Shown here one piece after another: positions 51,265-62,413 of a stretch of 64,000 nucleotides of DNA. Position numbers and translations under genes: made by a program. The stretch's first letter is position 1; every line of letters starts with the position of its first letter. Origin of the DNA: Gracilaria domingensis (lineage: Eukaryota; Rhodophyta; Florideophyceae; Gracilariales; Gracilariaceae); the NCBI GenBank assembly GCA_022539475.1, contig VCMS01000058.1, forward strand, positions 124,001 to 188,000. Direction: 5' to 3'. The notes beneath the pieces were generated by a model, which was not told the origin of the DNA, did not search any database, and saw only the letters and a program-made list of their open reading frames with translations.

Positions 51265-51932
51265 ATGCCGAACTATCGTAACTGTACGTTATCCGCGATC
51301 TGTGCCCCCCATAGATGCAATGCTTTCAAGAACTTAGACTAACTCTCGTACATTGCTTTGACACCTTAGCCTCAAAGACATATCGTACTCCTCGTCGTCC
51401 GTACGAGAAGGAACGTCTTGACTCCGAGCTTCAACTCGCTGGAAAGTATGGTCTTCGTAACAAGCGCGAAATCTGGCGCGTGCAACTAGTGCTATCCAAG
51501 ATCCGATCTGCCGCTCGTGAACTTCTCACTCTTGAGGAGAAGGATCCGCGTCGCATTTTCGAGGGTAATGCTCTGTTGCGTCGTCTCACCCGTCTTGGAC
51601 TCCTGGACGAATCACGACAGGCTCTTGATTACGTGCTTTCTCTCAAGGTTCAGGATTTCTTGGAGCGCCGTTTGCAGACTCAGGTTGTCAAGCTTGGTCT
51701 CGCCAAGTCCATTCACCATGCTCGATGCTTGATCAAGCAGCGTCACATCCGCGTCGGGAAGCAACTTGTCAATGTTCCTTCTTTTACTGTGCGAGTTGAT
51801 TCGCAAAAGCATATCGACTTCGCTCTTACCTCTCCGTTCGGTGGCGGACGGCCTGGTCGTGTCAAGCGCAGGGCAATTGCAAGGCGCAAGAGCAGTGGCG
51901 GCGGGGGTGGTGAAGATGAAGACGACGAGTAA
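51265..51932 (+). CDS. RPS9: 40S ribosomal protein S9 (uS4), one intron
   Basis: Exons 51265-51283 and 51370-51932 join to 193 residues. The intron (51284-51369, 86 bp) has a GTACGT donor and a CCTTAG acceptor and splits codon 7. The protein starts M-P-N-Y-R-N and continues [17 protein letters not shown], the standard eS/uS4 beginning. The S4 RNA-binding domain lies near residues 105-170 ([20 protein letters not shown]), and the tail is basic, then glycine and acid-rich. A first-codons intron is common in eukaryotic ribosomal protein genes. Confidence 0.95.
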
Positions 51933-52442
51933 ATGCTGGAAGTATAGCATGACTCGTCAGTATTGATGTGCGTCTTCGCTATCATTTGCGGGTGTGCAAA
52001 TTAGGTTTGCAATTCTTGTGGGTAGTAAGTCTTTTGCTTGAGTGTTAGGTATATCGGGATATGGTTGCCTTTCGAAGTCGTCAAAATAGCTCAGGCTTAC
52101 TACAGAACTATCACCACTAAAATGGTTAGCGACAAAACGCCATGAAGAGATCTGCCTGGTTGCACCAAACATTTGTGGAAGATCCAAGATTTGGCGAGCG
52201 GTATTCTAAACAACGCTATCCACTATTAAGTGTGCATCGTGCAGCCAGCAATAGCCGAACATTGGCCCCCGCTTGCGGCGCTTACGCATCGCCTTCGTAG
52301 ATGTTCACATTCAGATATACCAATTACAAAGCTACGTGAATCTGTATGTCAAGTTCCCGAAAACACTATACATTCTGATTTATCAGGCAGATTCGAACAA
52401 GAGACAGGTCCCGTCCCTGCCGTGGTGGTCTTGTAGCGAAAA
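51933..52442. other. Convergent intergenic region
   Basis: About 510 bp between two stop codons with nothing recognised. Confidence 0.5.
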
Positions 52443-53279
52443 TTAGTACTCCTCTTGTTCAAGGCCGGGATGCCATTCTGAATTCAGATGGTCTTCCCCA
52501 TAGGCGTCCGCTGCATGGCCGTCAACAAACCCGTTATCAACTTCAATTGCTTCAACTTTCTCTTCTTTGATAGTACTCTCCTCCTTCTCTTCCGCCTCTG
52601 CTTCTGCACCATCTTCCTCGTAGTTTGCTTCATCTCCTTCTTCCCCTTCCCCTTCCCCTTCCGCTTCTTCTTCATACCACCACAATGGATCACCTAACCC
52701 CTGGTTGTCTTGCAAAACGGCGTCGAACAAGGACCCAACGATTGACATGGGATTTCGGCCGTCGCCCTTCCTCTCTGAGGGTGGGACCCGCCATGAGTCT
52801 TCAAACATTAACTCCATAGCCCGAAAAACGCTCTCGTTAGTGACATCCATGTAATAAGTTTGCGGATCACTGCCTTCCTCGAATACTGGCTTCCAAATCC
52901 AGACCCTCTCGCTCTCGTCGTAATGAGAGGGTCTAGGTAGGTTCTCGTTTGGAACAGTTATTGCATCGAAGAATCCCATCTCAATAAAAAGGCCTTGGTT
53001 ATAAGCACCACTTAAACGCCCGAAAAGAACCTCGCCTTCGAACGGTGCAAATACAACGACACGGAACGTGCATTTCGTGCTGCATTCACCAGAATGAATC
53101 TGAAGTGCATCTTCTCCGACTTTGACCCAGTCCCAAAAAGCTATCACCAACCCAACGCCGGGGATGACTTTGTCACTCAAGCGTTTGTTGATGACATACT
53201 CAAGTGCTTCGAGACGAGGATAACCAAACAATCGAGCTGGTACAAGAAGCACATCCTCTATTGTCACTAACTTGAACAT
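52443..53279 (-). CDS. RPC25: RNA polymerase III subunit RPC25/POLR3H
   Basis: A 278-residue protein. Residues 1-80 are the N-terminal RNP-like domain of the Rpb7 family (M-F-K-L-V-T-I-E-D, then I-N-K-R-L-S-D-K-V-I-P-G-V-G-L), and residues 85-175 the OB/S1-like domain (F-R-V-V-V-F-A-P-F-x-G-E-V-L-x-G). The P-F-x-G-E-V-L-x-G-R-L sequence distinguishes RPC25 from Rpb7. The last 85 residues are strongly acidic and absent from standard homologues. RPC25 with RPC17 forms the stalk of Pol III. Confidence 0.9.
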   Translation of the reverse strand: MFKLVTIEDVLLVPARLFGYPRLEALEYVINKRLSDKVIPGVGLVIAFWDWVKVGEDALQIHSGECSTKCTFRVVVFAPFEGEVLFGRLSGAYNQGLFIEMGFFDAITVPNENLPRPSHYDESERVWIWKPVFEEGSDPQTYYMDVTNESVFRAMELMFEDSWRVPPSERKGDGRNPMSIVGSLFDAVLQDNQGLGDPLWWYEEEAEGEGEGEEGDEANYEEDGAEAEAEEKEESTIKEEKVEAIEVDNGFVDGHAADAYGEDHLNSEWHPGLEQEEY

Positions 53280-54232
53280 GTCACACGAAAAGCATTGTGA
53301 GCGAATGATGAAGAAGAGAACAGATTGATGTTACGACGCTCTTGAGTTCTCGTTGATCTTCAGAAATGATATTGTTCCTAACCTCTTGGGCGGACGAGTT
53401 CATCCCTTCCATAATTGTCTTCGATGCCCCATTTTCGGATGTGAGAGAGGGTATGTTCGTGTACGTGTACCTTCGGTATCTATGCCAAAACTTTCACGTC
53501 CCGCATACAACTTACATATTATCAAAATACACGTACGTAAACGTGTATTTTTTTCTCACAGTGTAAATTATGGAGAAATTTGGATCTCGGACCGTCGTTC
53601 GTGCTCCTGCTCCTCACAATATGCGTGGTTTAATACTGGCCAATCAGATTATAAGACTCCGGCGATAGATACTTCCCATTCGGTGAAGCTTCCGCCAGAA
53701 GCGTGTGTCTTTAGCGTTACACCAACCGTGGTCACGGATGTCGCAATCGGACGATTTCATCAGTGCATTGTTGGTCATGGAAGAGAAGTGTGTCGAAGTG
53801 CATCGGCCATTTCTCTTTCTCAGTCAGTCGCCATCACGGTGAAGGCGATATTCATGGCGAGAAAGAAACTACGCTGTATCTTCTCCTCATGATTCAATCA
53901 TCACATGCACTATCACGATGATGGTGATGAAACAAGATTGCGAGGGGAGAATGTTGGCTGAAATGGACCTGCTGAAGCTGTGGATCATTTTGAACACTCG
54001 CAGAGTCTCTTTTTCAGTCTCCTAAAACGCAGAAACCTATGCATGTGCTACGTACTCGAGATTTTGGCATCCAATAGTTCTGAGCCAGAACTTTGCGCAG
54101 AATCCGGAGTTTGCTCTGGCTAGATAAAGTCAAGCTTTATCATCATTAGCTGACTCCTGATACAGAGCAGGAAGATGAAGGTTTGATGAGAGTACATTAC
54201 AACTACACAATTCTGCGAATAAAAAATATACG
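53280..54232. other. Intergenic region
   Basis: About 950 bp. An open frame at 53353-53892 on the + strand (179 codons) has no recognisable domain and is not called. Nothing else is seen. Confidence 0.4.
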
Positions 54233-55822
54233 TCAGGTTTGTCCGCCTTTATTGATGTCTTGTTTCATCGCCAGATTGAAATGCTCCATTGTGATTGAGG
54301 GTAGATGATCCCTGGACAGGCCCTGGAGGGGATCCATGCTGCGACATTTGTTTCGTTTAAGGTACGCTTCTCGCATAGCCCCAAGTCCTGCTTCGGTGCA
54401 TACGGCCTTCAGATCGGCGCCAGAGTGGCCATTAGTACGGTGCGCCAGTTGGGCCAAGTCTACGTCAGCATGGAGCGACAAAGTTCTTGTATGAATTGCG
54501 AGAATCTGCAGTCGTTCGTGCTCGTCAGGCAACTGGACTGGCAAGATGTCATCAAATCTACCAGGCCTCAGCAATGCATCGTCCAGTAAATCAATGCGGT
54601 TAGACGCGCCAATAACCAAAACCCCTTGGGCAGATGCAATACCGTCCATTTCAGTTAGAAGAGTACTCAAAACGCGTTGCTGCACTCCGTTTCCATCGAC
54701 TTGACCATCAGTAGAGCGCTTTCCAACTATGGCATCAAGCTCATCCAGAAACAGAATACTAGGCTTTGCGGCTCTGGCGGTGGCAAATGTTTCACGGAGC
54801 ATTCGCTCTGCCTCCCCCAGATAGCAAGAGTAGATATCGGCACCGCTGAGGCGAATGAAGACGGCTCGGCTCTGCGAGGCTGCTGCGCGAACGAGCGAGG
54901 TCTTACTACAGCCCGGCGGCCCGTGCAGAAGGATGCCACGGGGGGCGTTGAGGCCCAGCCTGGTGAAGGTGTCAGCATGTCGTAGAGGCCACTCCACGGC
55001 CATCTGCAATCGACGTTTCACGTGGTGCATACCACCAATTTCGTCCCATGACATATTCGGTACACGCGAGGACGCGCTGTTGCGCAACACGGAGGGAGTG
55101 ACATGCTGGAAGGCGTGCATCAGATCGTCTAGTGTGGGGTTCGACCCATCATGATGGCGGTGGCTGAGCTGTTCGATGCGTCGCTGTCTCGCAACGGCGC
55201 ACAGAGACGCGAGATCGGCGGCGACGAAGCCAGAGGCGCGATCGGCGACGTGGCGCAACGCGGACGGATCAGCGTCCGGCAACAGCGCGGCGAGAAACTG
55301 GAAGCGCTCCGGCGGGGAGGGCGGCAGGAGCTCGACATGCTTGTGGAAGGCGGCAGTGCTCAACAAGCGCGGATGGACGGCGTGCGGGCGGTTGGTGGCG
55401 GCGACGACAAACACGCGTCGGCCGGCGGCGTCAGCCAGCGGCGACGGCGCCAGAAAAGAGAGCAGAGCGGCGGTGGCGCGATCCAGCGGCGCGTGCGTCG
55501 AGCGCGCCACGGGCGCGGGACACACGCCGTCGATCTCGTCGACGAACAGCACGACGAACGCGCGCGACGCACGCGCCACGCGCCGCGCACGGGCCAGCGC
55601 GGAAACAAGCCGCCGCGGCGTGTCGGCCGCCGAGACGCGCAGCAGCGGCAGCCCTTCCTGCCGCGCCGCCGCCGCCACGCCGGCCGACTTGCCCGCGCCG
55701 GGCGCGCCGCTCAGCAGCAGCGAGCGCGCCGCGCCGCGCGCGCGCGCGCGCAGCAGCGAGCGCGCCGCCGAGAGCGCGCGCGTGGGCGCGGGCGGCGGCG
55801 GCGAGGGCGGCGCGGGGCGCAT
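54233..55822 (-). CDS. AFG2: AFG2/Drg1-family double AAA ATPase, lacking an N-domain
   Basis: A 529-residue protein from the ATG at 55822. D1: Walker A G-A-P-G-A-G-K-S (residues 39-46), Walker B F-V-D-E-I-D near 93-98, then A-A-T-N-R-P. D2: Walker A G-P-P-G-C-S-K-T (301-308), Walker B F-L-D-E-L-D near 358-363, G-A-S-N-R, and L-L-R-P-G-R-F-D. The C-S-K-T form of the second Walker A is typical of AFG2/SPATA5 proteins, which release maturation factors from pre-60S subunits. The usual N-terminal substrate domain of about 200 residues is missing: D1 starts within 40 residues of the ATG. The 5' end is extremely CpG-rich. SPATA5L1-type paralogues are the main alternative. Confidence 0.85.
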   Translation of the reverse strand: MRPAPPSPPPPAPTRALSAARSLLRARARGAARSLLLSGAPGAGKSAGVAAAARQEGLPLLRVSAADTPRRLVSALARARRVARASRAFVVLFVDEIDGVCPAPVARSTHAPLDRATAALLSFLAPSPLADAAGRRVFVVAATNRPHAVHPRLLSTAAFHKHVELLPPSPPERFQFLAALLPDADPSALRHVADRASGFVAADLASLCAVARQRRIEQLSHRHHDGSNPTLDDLMHAFQHVTPSVLRNSASSRVPNMSWDEIGGMHHVKRRLQMAVEWPLRHADTFTRLGLNAPRGILLHGPPGCSKTSLVRAAASQSRAVFIRLSGADIYSCYLGEAERMLRETFATARAAKPSILFLDELDAIVGKRSTDGQVDGNGVQQRVLSTLLTEMDGIASAQGVLVIGASNRIDLLDDALLRPGRFDDILPVQLPDEHERLQILAIHTRTLSLHADVDLAQLAHRTNGHSGADLKAVCTEAGLGAMREAYLKRNKCRSMDPLQGLSRDHLPSITMEHFNLAMKQDINKGGQT

Positions 55823-56177
55823 TCCGCTGCGCGCGCGACTTGGCGCGCCGCCGTTGGCTGCGGGCCGATCGGGCGCGCAGCGCTCGCGTTGTGTCGTCGT
55901 TAAACCTTCGCTGCGTACAGTAGACAAAAGTTACAACGCGCGCGCGCGCGGCTGTCACGGCGTGCGCTTGCGCTCAGCTTTTCTGTGCCGTGCTGGTCCG
56001 CACCGTGCGCTGTTGTCCGCGCCCACCGTTTTCACAACTGCTACTCGCCACTCCAGCCCGCCCCGCCCCACCCCCCCACCGCGCCCCCCCACGATCTCCC
56101 CCTCACCGCCCCCCCTCGTCACTCCCCCGCTCACCTTCCTGCCCGTACTTCACTCGCTCCCCCCGGCGGCCGCCGCC
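55823..56177. promoter_or_regulatory. Divergent promoter region with C-rich tract
   Basis: Separates AFG2 (-) from the zinc-finger gene (+). Contains an alternating CG run (about 55939-55950) and an almost pure pyrimidine, C-dominated tract from 56045 to 56165 directly before the zinc-finger start codon. Confidence 0.4.
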
Positions 56178-57919
56178 ATGCTCGACCTCACCGACCCCGC
56201 CGTGCCGCCGATGGTGTCCATATCCACCGATGGCTCGGAGCTATTTCCCCACCTTTGGCGCCACTTCCTCCGCCACCAACACGTCCGCGACTGGCTCATG
56301 CGCCACCCGCCCTACCAAGTCTCCAACGTCGCTCCCACCAACGTAACCCAAGGCGTCGCTTTCTGCTGCAACTTCTCCACCCCGGACCTCTGGTCCGACA
56401 TGGCCTCCTCCTTCGACATGGGAGAGATGTTCATCCCGGACCACCAATTCAGTCACTTTATGTGCGGCTCCGTTATCGCCGCCAGCCCTTTTCACAAGCA
56501 TCTTATCTGCGCCCTCGGCTCCGCCGCCGCGCGAAACTCCTCCATGATGGCCTCGTACAAGACGCACGAGCGTAGAATGGCCATCGACATGCGCTCGTCG
56601 CATGCCATCAACGTCATCGAGTTCTCTTGGATGGAGGATGGCATGCTAATAGTCACTGTCAAGGTGCTTGTGCCCCCTCCACCCGGCTCTCGGCGCACCA
56701 CCGCTGGCTGCTCCGGTGCATTTGCACTCTTCGACAACGTCACCCCCGGCGGCGTTCTACCGGCCGCGCCCATGTCCTTTGTCAGCTTCGTTGAGGCGCC
56801 CTTGTGCCCTTCCTGCTCCGCCCAAGGTTCCCTTGGTTGCTACTGTCCGGCTAGCATCACTGCGAACGACTGCTATTCTTCCGCCGCATGGCCCCAGGTC
56901 ATTACGGACGATGTATATGACCCGGCCAGCACTACCATGCAAAACGTTCGTGTCCGCTTGGCTTCCATTCACCGCATTTCCCACGTCAAAGTTACGGCGC
57001 ATGTCGTGACGCCTGAGTTTCGACAACGGCAGAACGGCTCGCTCATTAGCACTTATAAGCTCGGTCCTAGTCGCTTTATCATCAAGGCTGTCGACTTCCG
57101 CCCGAGTACAGCATTTGAGTCCGATACTTTGCGTCAGGTCGCGGATAAATGGCGTCTGCTTCGCGCCGGTTCTCTCCGAGTACTATCCTTTTTATCTGGA
57201 GCGCAAGGAGAATTATTCCCTAAACAACACGACAAATACTTGCAGTCCAAACCGGGTTCCGTGCTTTCATTGCAATCCTCTGATTTGGATCAATATTGTT
57301 CTACGTCCACTATCCCATCTAATACTATTTTCGACGAATTGCTTAAGGACGCCTTGAATACCAATTCCAGTTCATCGTCGGGAGATAATAATGAGAGTAA
57401 TACCTGCAGTTTGTGTGGAAGAAGCAAGGACGACTTGCCGGATGGCCTGGATCTATCCATTTGCCCCTGTATGCTTAAGACGGATGGACATAGCGCAACT
57501 TCAACTGCATCTTTTGACACTTATGACAATGTTGACAACAAGCAGACCGCAGATCTCAAGCCTTCAAAGCGCCCAACATGTCACTTGTGCGGAAAGGCTT
57601 TCTCACAACAGGGAAGCTTGAACCGGCATTTGAAGAACATTCATGAAGAGAAGAAGATTCCGTGCCAATATTGCACTATGTCTTTCGGACAAATGTTTGA
57701 TCTACGAGTAAGTTGATTCTCTTTTGGATATGTACTGCTTGGATAGGAAGGACCACTGATCTTGGCGCTGATACTAACCTTTGCATTCTATTGTGATTTG
57801 TGTTTGGCCTACAGAGGCACCAAAAACGGAAGCATCCAGATAGGCGTGTGGCGAACAAGAAATGTGAGAGAATTGAGACAAAAGCTTTCCGTATTCCGGT
57901 TGAACGTTTGAAGAACTGA
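56178..57919 (+). CDS. C2H2 zinc-finger protein with a conserved-looking N-terminal domain, one intron
   Basis: Exons 56178-57707 and 57815-57919 join to 544 residues. The intron (57708-57814, 107 bp) has a GTAAGT donor and a CTACAG acceptor. Two C2H2 fingers lie near residues 471-493 (C-H-L-C-G-K-A-F then H-L-K-N-I-H) and 499-522 (C-Q-Y-C-T-M-S-F then R-H-Q-K-R-K-H). The intron falls inside the second finger, and splicing restores its two histidines, which strongly supports the model. Residues 1-370 form a cysteine- and aromatic-rich domain I do not recognise. Likely a transcription factor. Confidence 0.85.
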
Positions 57920-58167
57920 ATGCTGATGCGCGGAGCCTAGAGAGCGTGATGCGTGCGCCATCAAGAGCGCAAAGGCTTCCGTGACTGTTCTGAAGAACAC
58001 CGACACTGTGATTTCTAATTTACTGGTTTATACTGTCACTTGCTTCAATTATTGTCACATATTCAAGTCTCATCGTGCCTCAATGCTGGCAGCACGCGTT
58101 GCCTTTTGCGAGCAGTATATCGGAGTTGGTGGGCATTGCTCAGTTCTCCAGCCTCTTTCACCAAGGA

Positions 58168-58923
58168 ATGAAGGCCCGATTCTCGGCGTCATCGACGAGT
58201 GTGAGGCCAGTGATGATGACGAGCTCCAAGAGTTTCTTTTGCCTTTCTCGCCCGGCTCGGACAGAAGCGTACGCGGGGTTGCTAATATTGCTTTTGGGAG
58301 TAACAGTTCTTGCATTTGCTCGATGTCCCAGTCGAGTTACGACGTTTCCAACGCGCTCATATACTTCTCCACCAAGAACTGGAAGGGGGGCTCTACCAGG
58401 TTCTGTGTCGTTCGGGAGTGCACCCTACGACGGTAAACCGTATCAGGGATGGTGGGTTGGGCACTTTGTACAACAAGACTCACTGAGACGAACTACGGCT
58501 GTGGAAACTAAATGGGTTACCCACAATGGCGGGCGGCGACATGATGGATTCGCGACGAACAGAATTGCAACATCAATGGCTATTCTAATCTCTGGGAAAC
58601 ATAGACTTGAGTTTGAGAGCTCGTATGTGGTGCTCGAGAACCCAGGTGATTATGTGATATGGGGCCCAGGTGTGGCGCACTCGTGGACCGCGCTGGAGCA
58701 TTCTACGATGCTTTGCATTCGATGGCCGTCGTTGCCGGGGGATCAAGGGGGACAAGCGGCAGTTGCAAACTCGTCAACAGATGACGCAGAGCGCGTGTCG
58801 GTGGAGTTCTCGGAGTTGGCAACGTCTGAGCATGAGTTGCATGACGGTCATGATGCTGTTGATTCTTCCGGGGATAAAGAAAGAACAACCATGGCTGTTA
58901 GTGGCGCAACTGTGGGGAAGTAA
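58168..58923 (+). CDS. Membrane-anchored cupin-fold protein
   Basis: A 251-residue protein from the ATG at 58168. One membrane helix at about residues 37-52 follows a short basic region, giving a type II anchor. The outer part has a single cupin-like barrel: W-W-V-G-H-F, M-A-I-L-I-S-G-K-H-R-L-E-F near residue 160, then G-D-Y-V-I-W-G-P-G-V-A-H-S-W near 180. The second cupin histidine is present in this block; the first metal-binding block is not clear. Function unknown. A downstream frame (58972-59145) begins after an AG and encodes a hydrophobic segment; a GTTAGT at 58893 could splice to it, giving a longer protein with a second membrane helix. Confidence 0.7.
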   Translation: MKARFSASSTSVRPVMMTSSKSFFCLSRPARTEAYAGLLILLLGVTVLAFARCPSRVTTFPTRSYTSPPRTGRGALPGSVSFGSAPYDGKPYQGWWVGHFVQQDSLRRTTAVETKWVTHNGGRRHDGFATNRIATSMAILISGKHRLEFESSYVVLENPGDYVIWGPGVAHSWTALEHSTMLCIRWPSLPGDQGGQAAVANSSTDDAERVSVEFSELATSEHELHDGHDAVDSSGDKERTTMAVSGATVGK

Positions 58924-60338
58924 TGTGAAGCAAGTAGTTGGCAAACGTATGGGGACTTGACGTACTCGCAGCGCGATAAGTGTCTGTTAGTTTTGCTCGT
59001 AGCGCACTGTGGTGGAGCATTTTTTACATGCTTAGGCAACATTGAAGCAAAGCGCTCCAACGAGGAGCGACTGTGGGAGCATGAGATTGCGATCGACTTG
59101 TGGCGAAAGAATTGTGATGACTTCTCCTTGCGCCAAACTCCGTAAACGTAATCTTGTACATTATTTGTCTCAAGGCGAACGCATAATAGTGCATGTGATT
59201 CTTATGATACTACTTGAGGAATTGCAGCCTTGTTGTTTTGTGTTCATTCGGATTTGCACGTAAAGCGCGTACATTCCGGTACCAATTGCATTCCTGGACA
59301 TAATCTCGACGGGCGAGCTATAGTTTCTACGACAAGGAACACATTAGCAACGACTACGTAGGTGACAGTCAGGAACATTACGTGGTTTCTTCCCGTAAGA
59401 CGCTTCTTCAAGAAGATGGCGTGCGCTCCAGTTGAATGAAATTGAATGAAGATGTCAAGGCATTGAACGTAGCTGTTGTAGAGCCGATGAGTGGTTGTTT
59501 TTGTAGTTCCACACAAAGAACGCCAGCAAGGCACGAAGGTGAACACAAGGCTAAACCTGCCCGCATCTAACTTACACTTTTGCATGGGAGCTACAGTAAG
59601 ATTTTTCTACGGTTTTTTATACGAAGCAAAGGCTGCAATTTGCAAAGTACAAGGGTACGGCGAAGGCGGACCGCATGGACCGGCAGCAGGCGATGCGCAG
59701 CCCCGCCCCGGGAGATACTTCGACAGGGACATCTACCTGCCTTTCATAGCACGCAGCCTCAAAAATGACACAGTGAATGAAAGCGAGAGGAAACGGGCGC
59801 TGTGCCGCACAAATATCTGGCGCACGGGCGCGGGGCCGCTGAGCGGGCCCATTGGGCCGGCGCTGCGCTGGAGCGCGGCGCATTGGGAGGCCACATGCGC
59901 GCGCCAGGGCGAAGCGCTGGACAGCGCGCCGGCGCGCCGGCGGAGCGCGCGCTGTTTCCCGCGCGGCGCACGGCGCGGCGCCTGTCAGCGGCGCGAGCTG
60001 AATGTGAACGTTGCTGACCGAATCGCGTCCAGCAGCGCGCTCTCGCGACGCACCCGCGTCGAGACTCTAAACGCACCGCCGTCGCGCACCAACAGATTTT
60101 GCGCCACGCACACCAATGCGCAACTGGCGCCCTCCTGCGTGAACGCAAAAAGAAAACACTCGCGTCTTCCTGCCGTTTGTGCTTCAGCACCCGCGCTCAC
60201 GAGTAGACCAACTCGCGAGTGTCCCCCGCAACCCGCCCCCCTTCTTCCCACACCCCGCTCCCCTCCGCTCCCCTTCCTCTCTCCCCCCCCACCCCCCCCC
60301 CCCCCCCCCCCCCCTACCCCGCGCTCCCCGTTCCCCAC
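58924..60338. other. Intergenic region, CpG-rich toward the RING gene
   Basis: A possible 3' exon of the cupin gene lies at 58972-59145. From 59820 GC rises sharply. A long pyrimidine tract with a C run of about 22 (60288-60314) precedes the RING gene start. Long open frames here are compositional. Confidence 0.45.
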
Positions 60339-61310
60339 ATGGCTTCCGAGGCGCCTCCTTCGCGCCGCTGGACTTCGCGTCTCCTCCATTTGCTTCCCCG
60401 TCGGAGACGCCGCGCCCCCGACTCGCAGCGCGCCTCCGTCGCCCCCGTCGACACCCGATTGGTACGTCGCTCCAGGCGAAACCGCCATCGACGCCCCTCC
60501 GACGCGCGTCCGCGCACCGCCCCCTTCACTTATTCGCAGTCTAACTCAGCGCCTACCCTACCGTCACAGGCTGCCGTGCGATTCAGAAGGCTTGACGGCG
60601 TCGACGATGTGCATGACAACAACCACGCACACGGAGGCGTCATGTATTCCGTACTCGCTGACGTCGACGTCATCGGCGACGGCGATATGTTCGCCATTGT
60701 CGACAGAATGTCCGACGATGACGACTATCAAGTCGCTCGAACTGACTTTCAGTACTTTCAGGAGCGTGTGCGCTATGGCAGCCACAGAAACGCCTACTAC
60801 TTTACCAGACGCCAGACGCGCGCAAATCGTCTCGCAGAAGATTATATGATGGAGGTGCGCCGCAATGTGCGCATGCTGCGCACCAGCGCCGCCGTCGCAA
60901 CAGCCGACCCGACCAGCGCCAACCGCTACGAGTGTGCCGCAAGCGACGATCAGATCGAGGCGCTGCCAACAATCATCCTGGAGAAGGGAGAGACAAGATC
61001 TGTCAAGGAGATCTTTGACAATCTGCGTGACGACGCTGCCACTAGCGAGCATACGTCGGACGAGTGTGGTGGACTTATGACAAGTTATACCGAGTGCGCC
61101 ATTTGTCTGTGTGAATTTGAAGCTGGCGACGAGATTACTGCTCTACCTTGTGGGCACTTCTTTCATCTCACCGGCTGCGTCAGGGAGTGGCTGCGGAATC
61201 ACGCCAGAACCTGTCCCACATGTCGCGCCGATATTTGCGCCCCTTCTTGCGGCTCGGACGACGTGAACTCACACTCGGCTACGATGGCCACGTCCGAGGA
61301 CCTCACATGA
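60339..61310 (+). CDS. RING-H2 finger protein, probable E3 ubiquitin ligase
   Basis: A 323-residue protein. The first 60 residues are arginine-rich. The middle is acidic and polar. A C3H2C3 RING lies near residues 257-297: C-A-I-C-L-C-E-F, C-G-H-F-F-H-L-T-G-C, and C-P-T-C. All eight zinc ligands are present. No membrane helix is seen, so this is a soluble ligase of unknown substrate. The ATG at 60339 follows the C-rich tract. Confidence 0.85.
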   Translation: MASEAPPSRRWTSRLLHLLPRRRRRAPDSQRASVAPVDTRLVRRSRRNRHRRPSDARPRTAPFTYSQSNSAPTLPSQAAVRFRRLDGVDDVHDNNHAHGGVMYSVLADVDVIGDGDMFAIVDRMSDDDDYQVARTDFQYFQERVRYGSHRNAYYFTRRQTRANRLAEDYMMEVRRNVRMLRTSAAVATADPTSANRYECAASDDQIEALPTIILEKGETRSVKEIFDNLRDDAATSEHTSDECGGLMTSYTECAICLCEFEAGDEITALPCGHFFHLTGCVREWLRNHARTCPTCRADICAPSCGSDDVNSHSATMATSEDLT

Positions 61311-62364
<1,054 letters not shown>

Positions 62365-62413
62365 GCCTTTATGTTCTATGACAGTTGTTCCTGTCCTATG
62401 CCGTTCATTTCTT

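Noticed and set aside
53353-53892. 179-codon frame on the + strand
   Set aside because: No domain, signal peptide or compositional support; likely chance.
59491-60849. 452-codon frame overlapping the RING gene 5' region
   Set aside because: Begins in non-coding DNA, crosses the C-rich tract and is out of frame with the RING finger.
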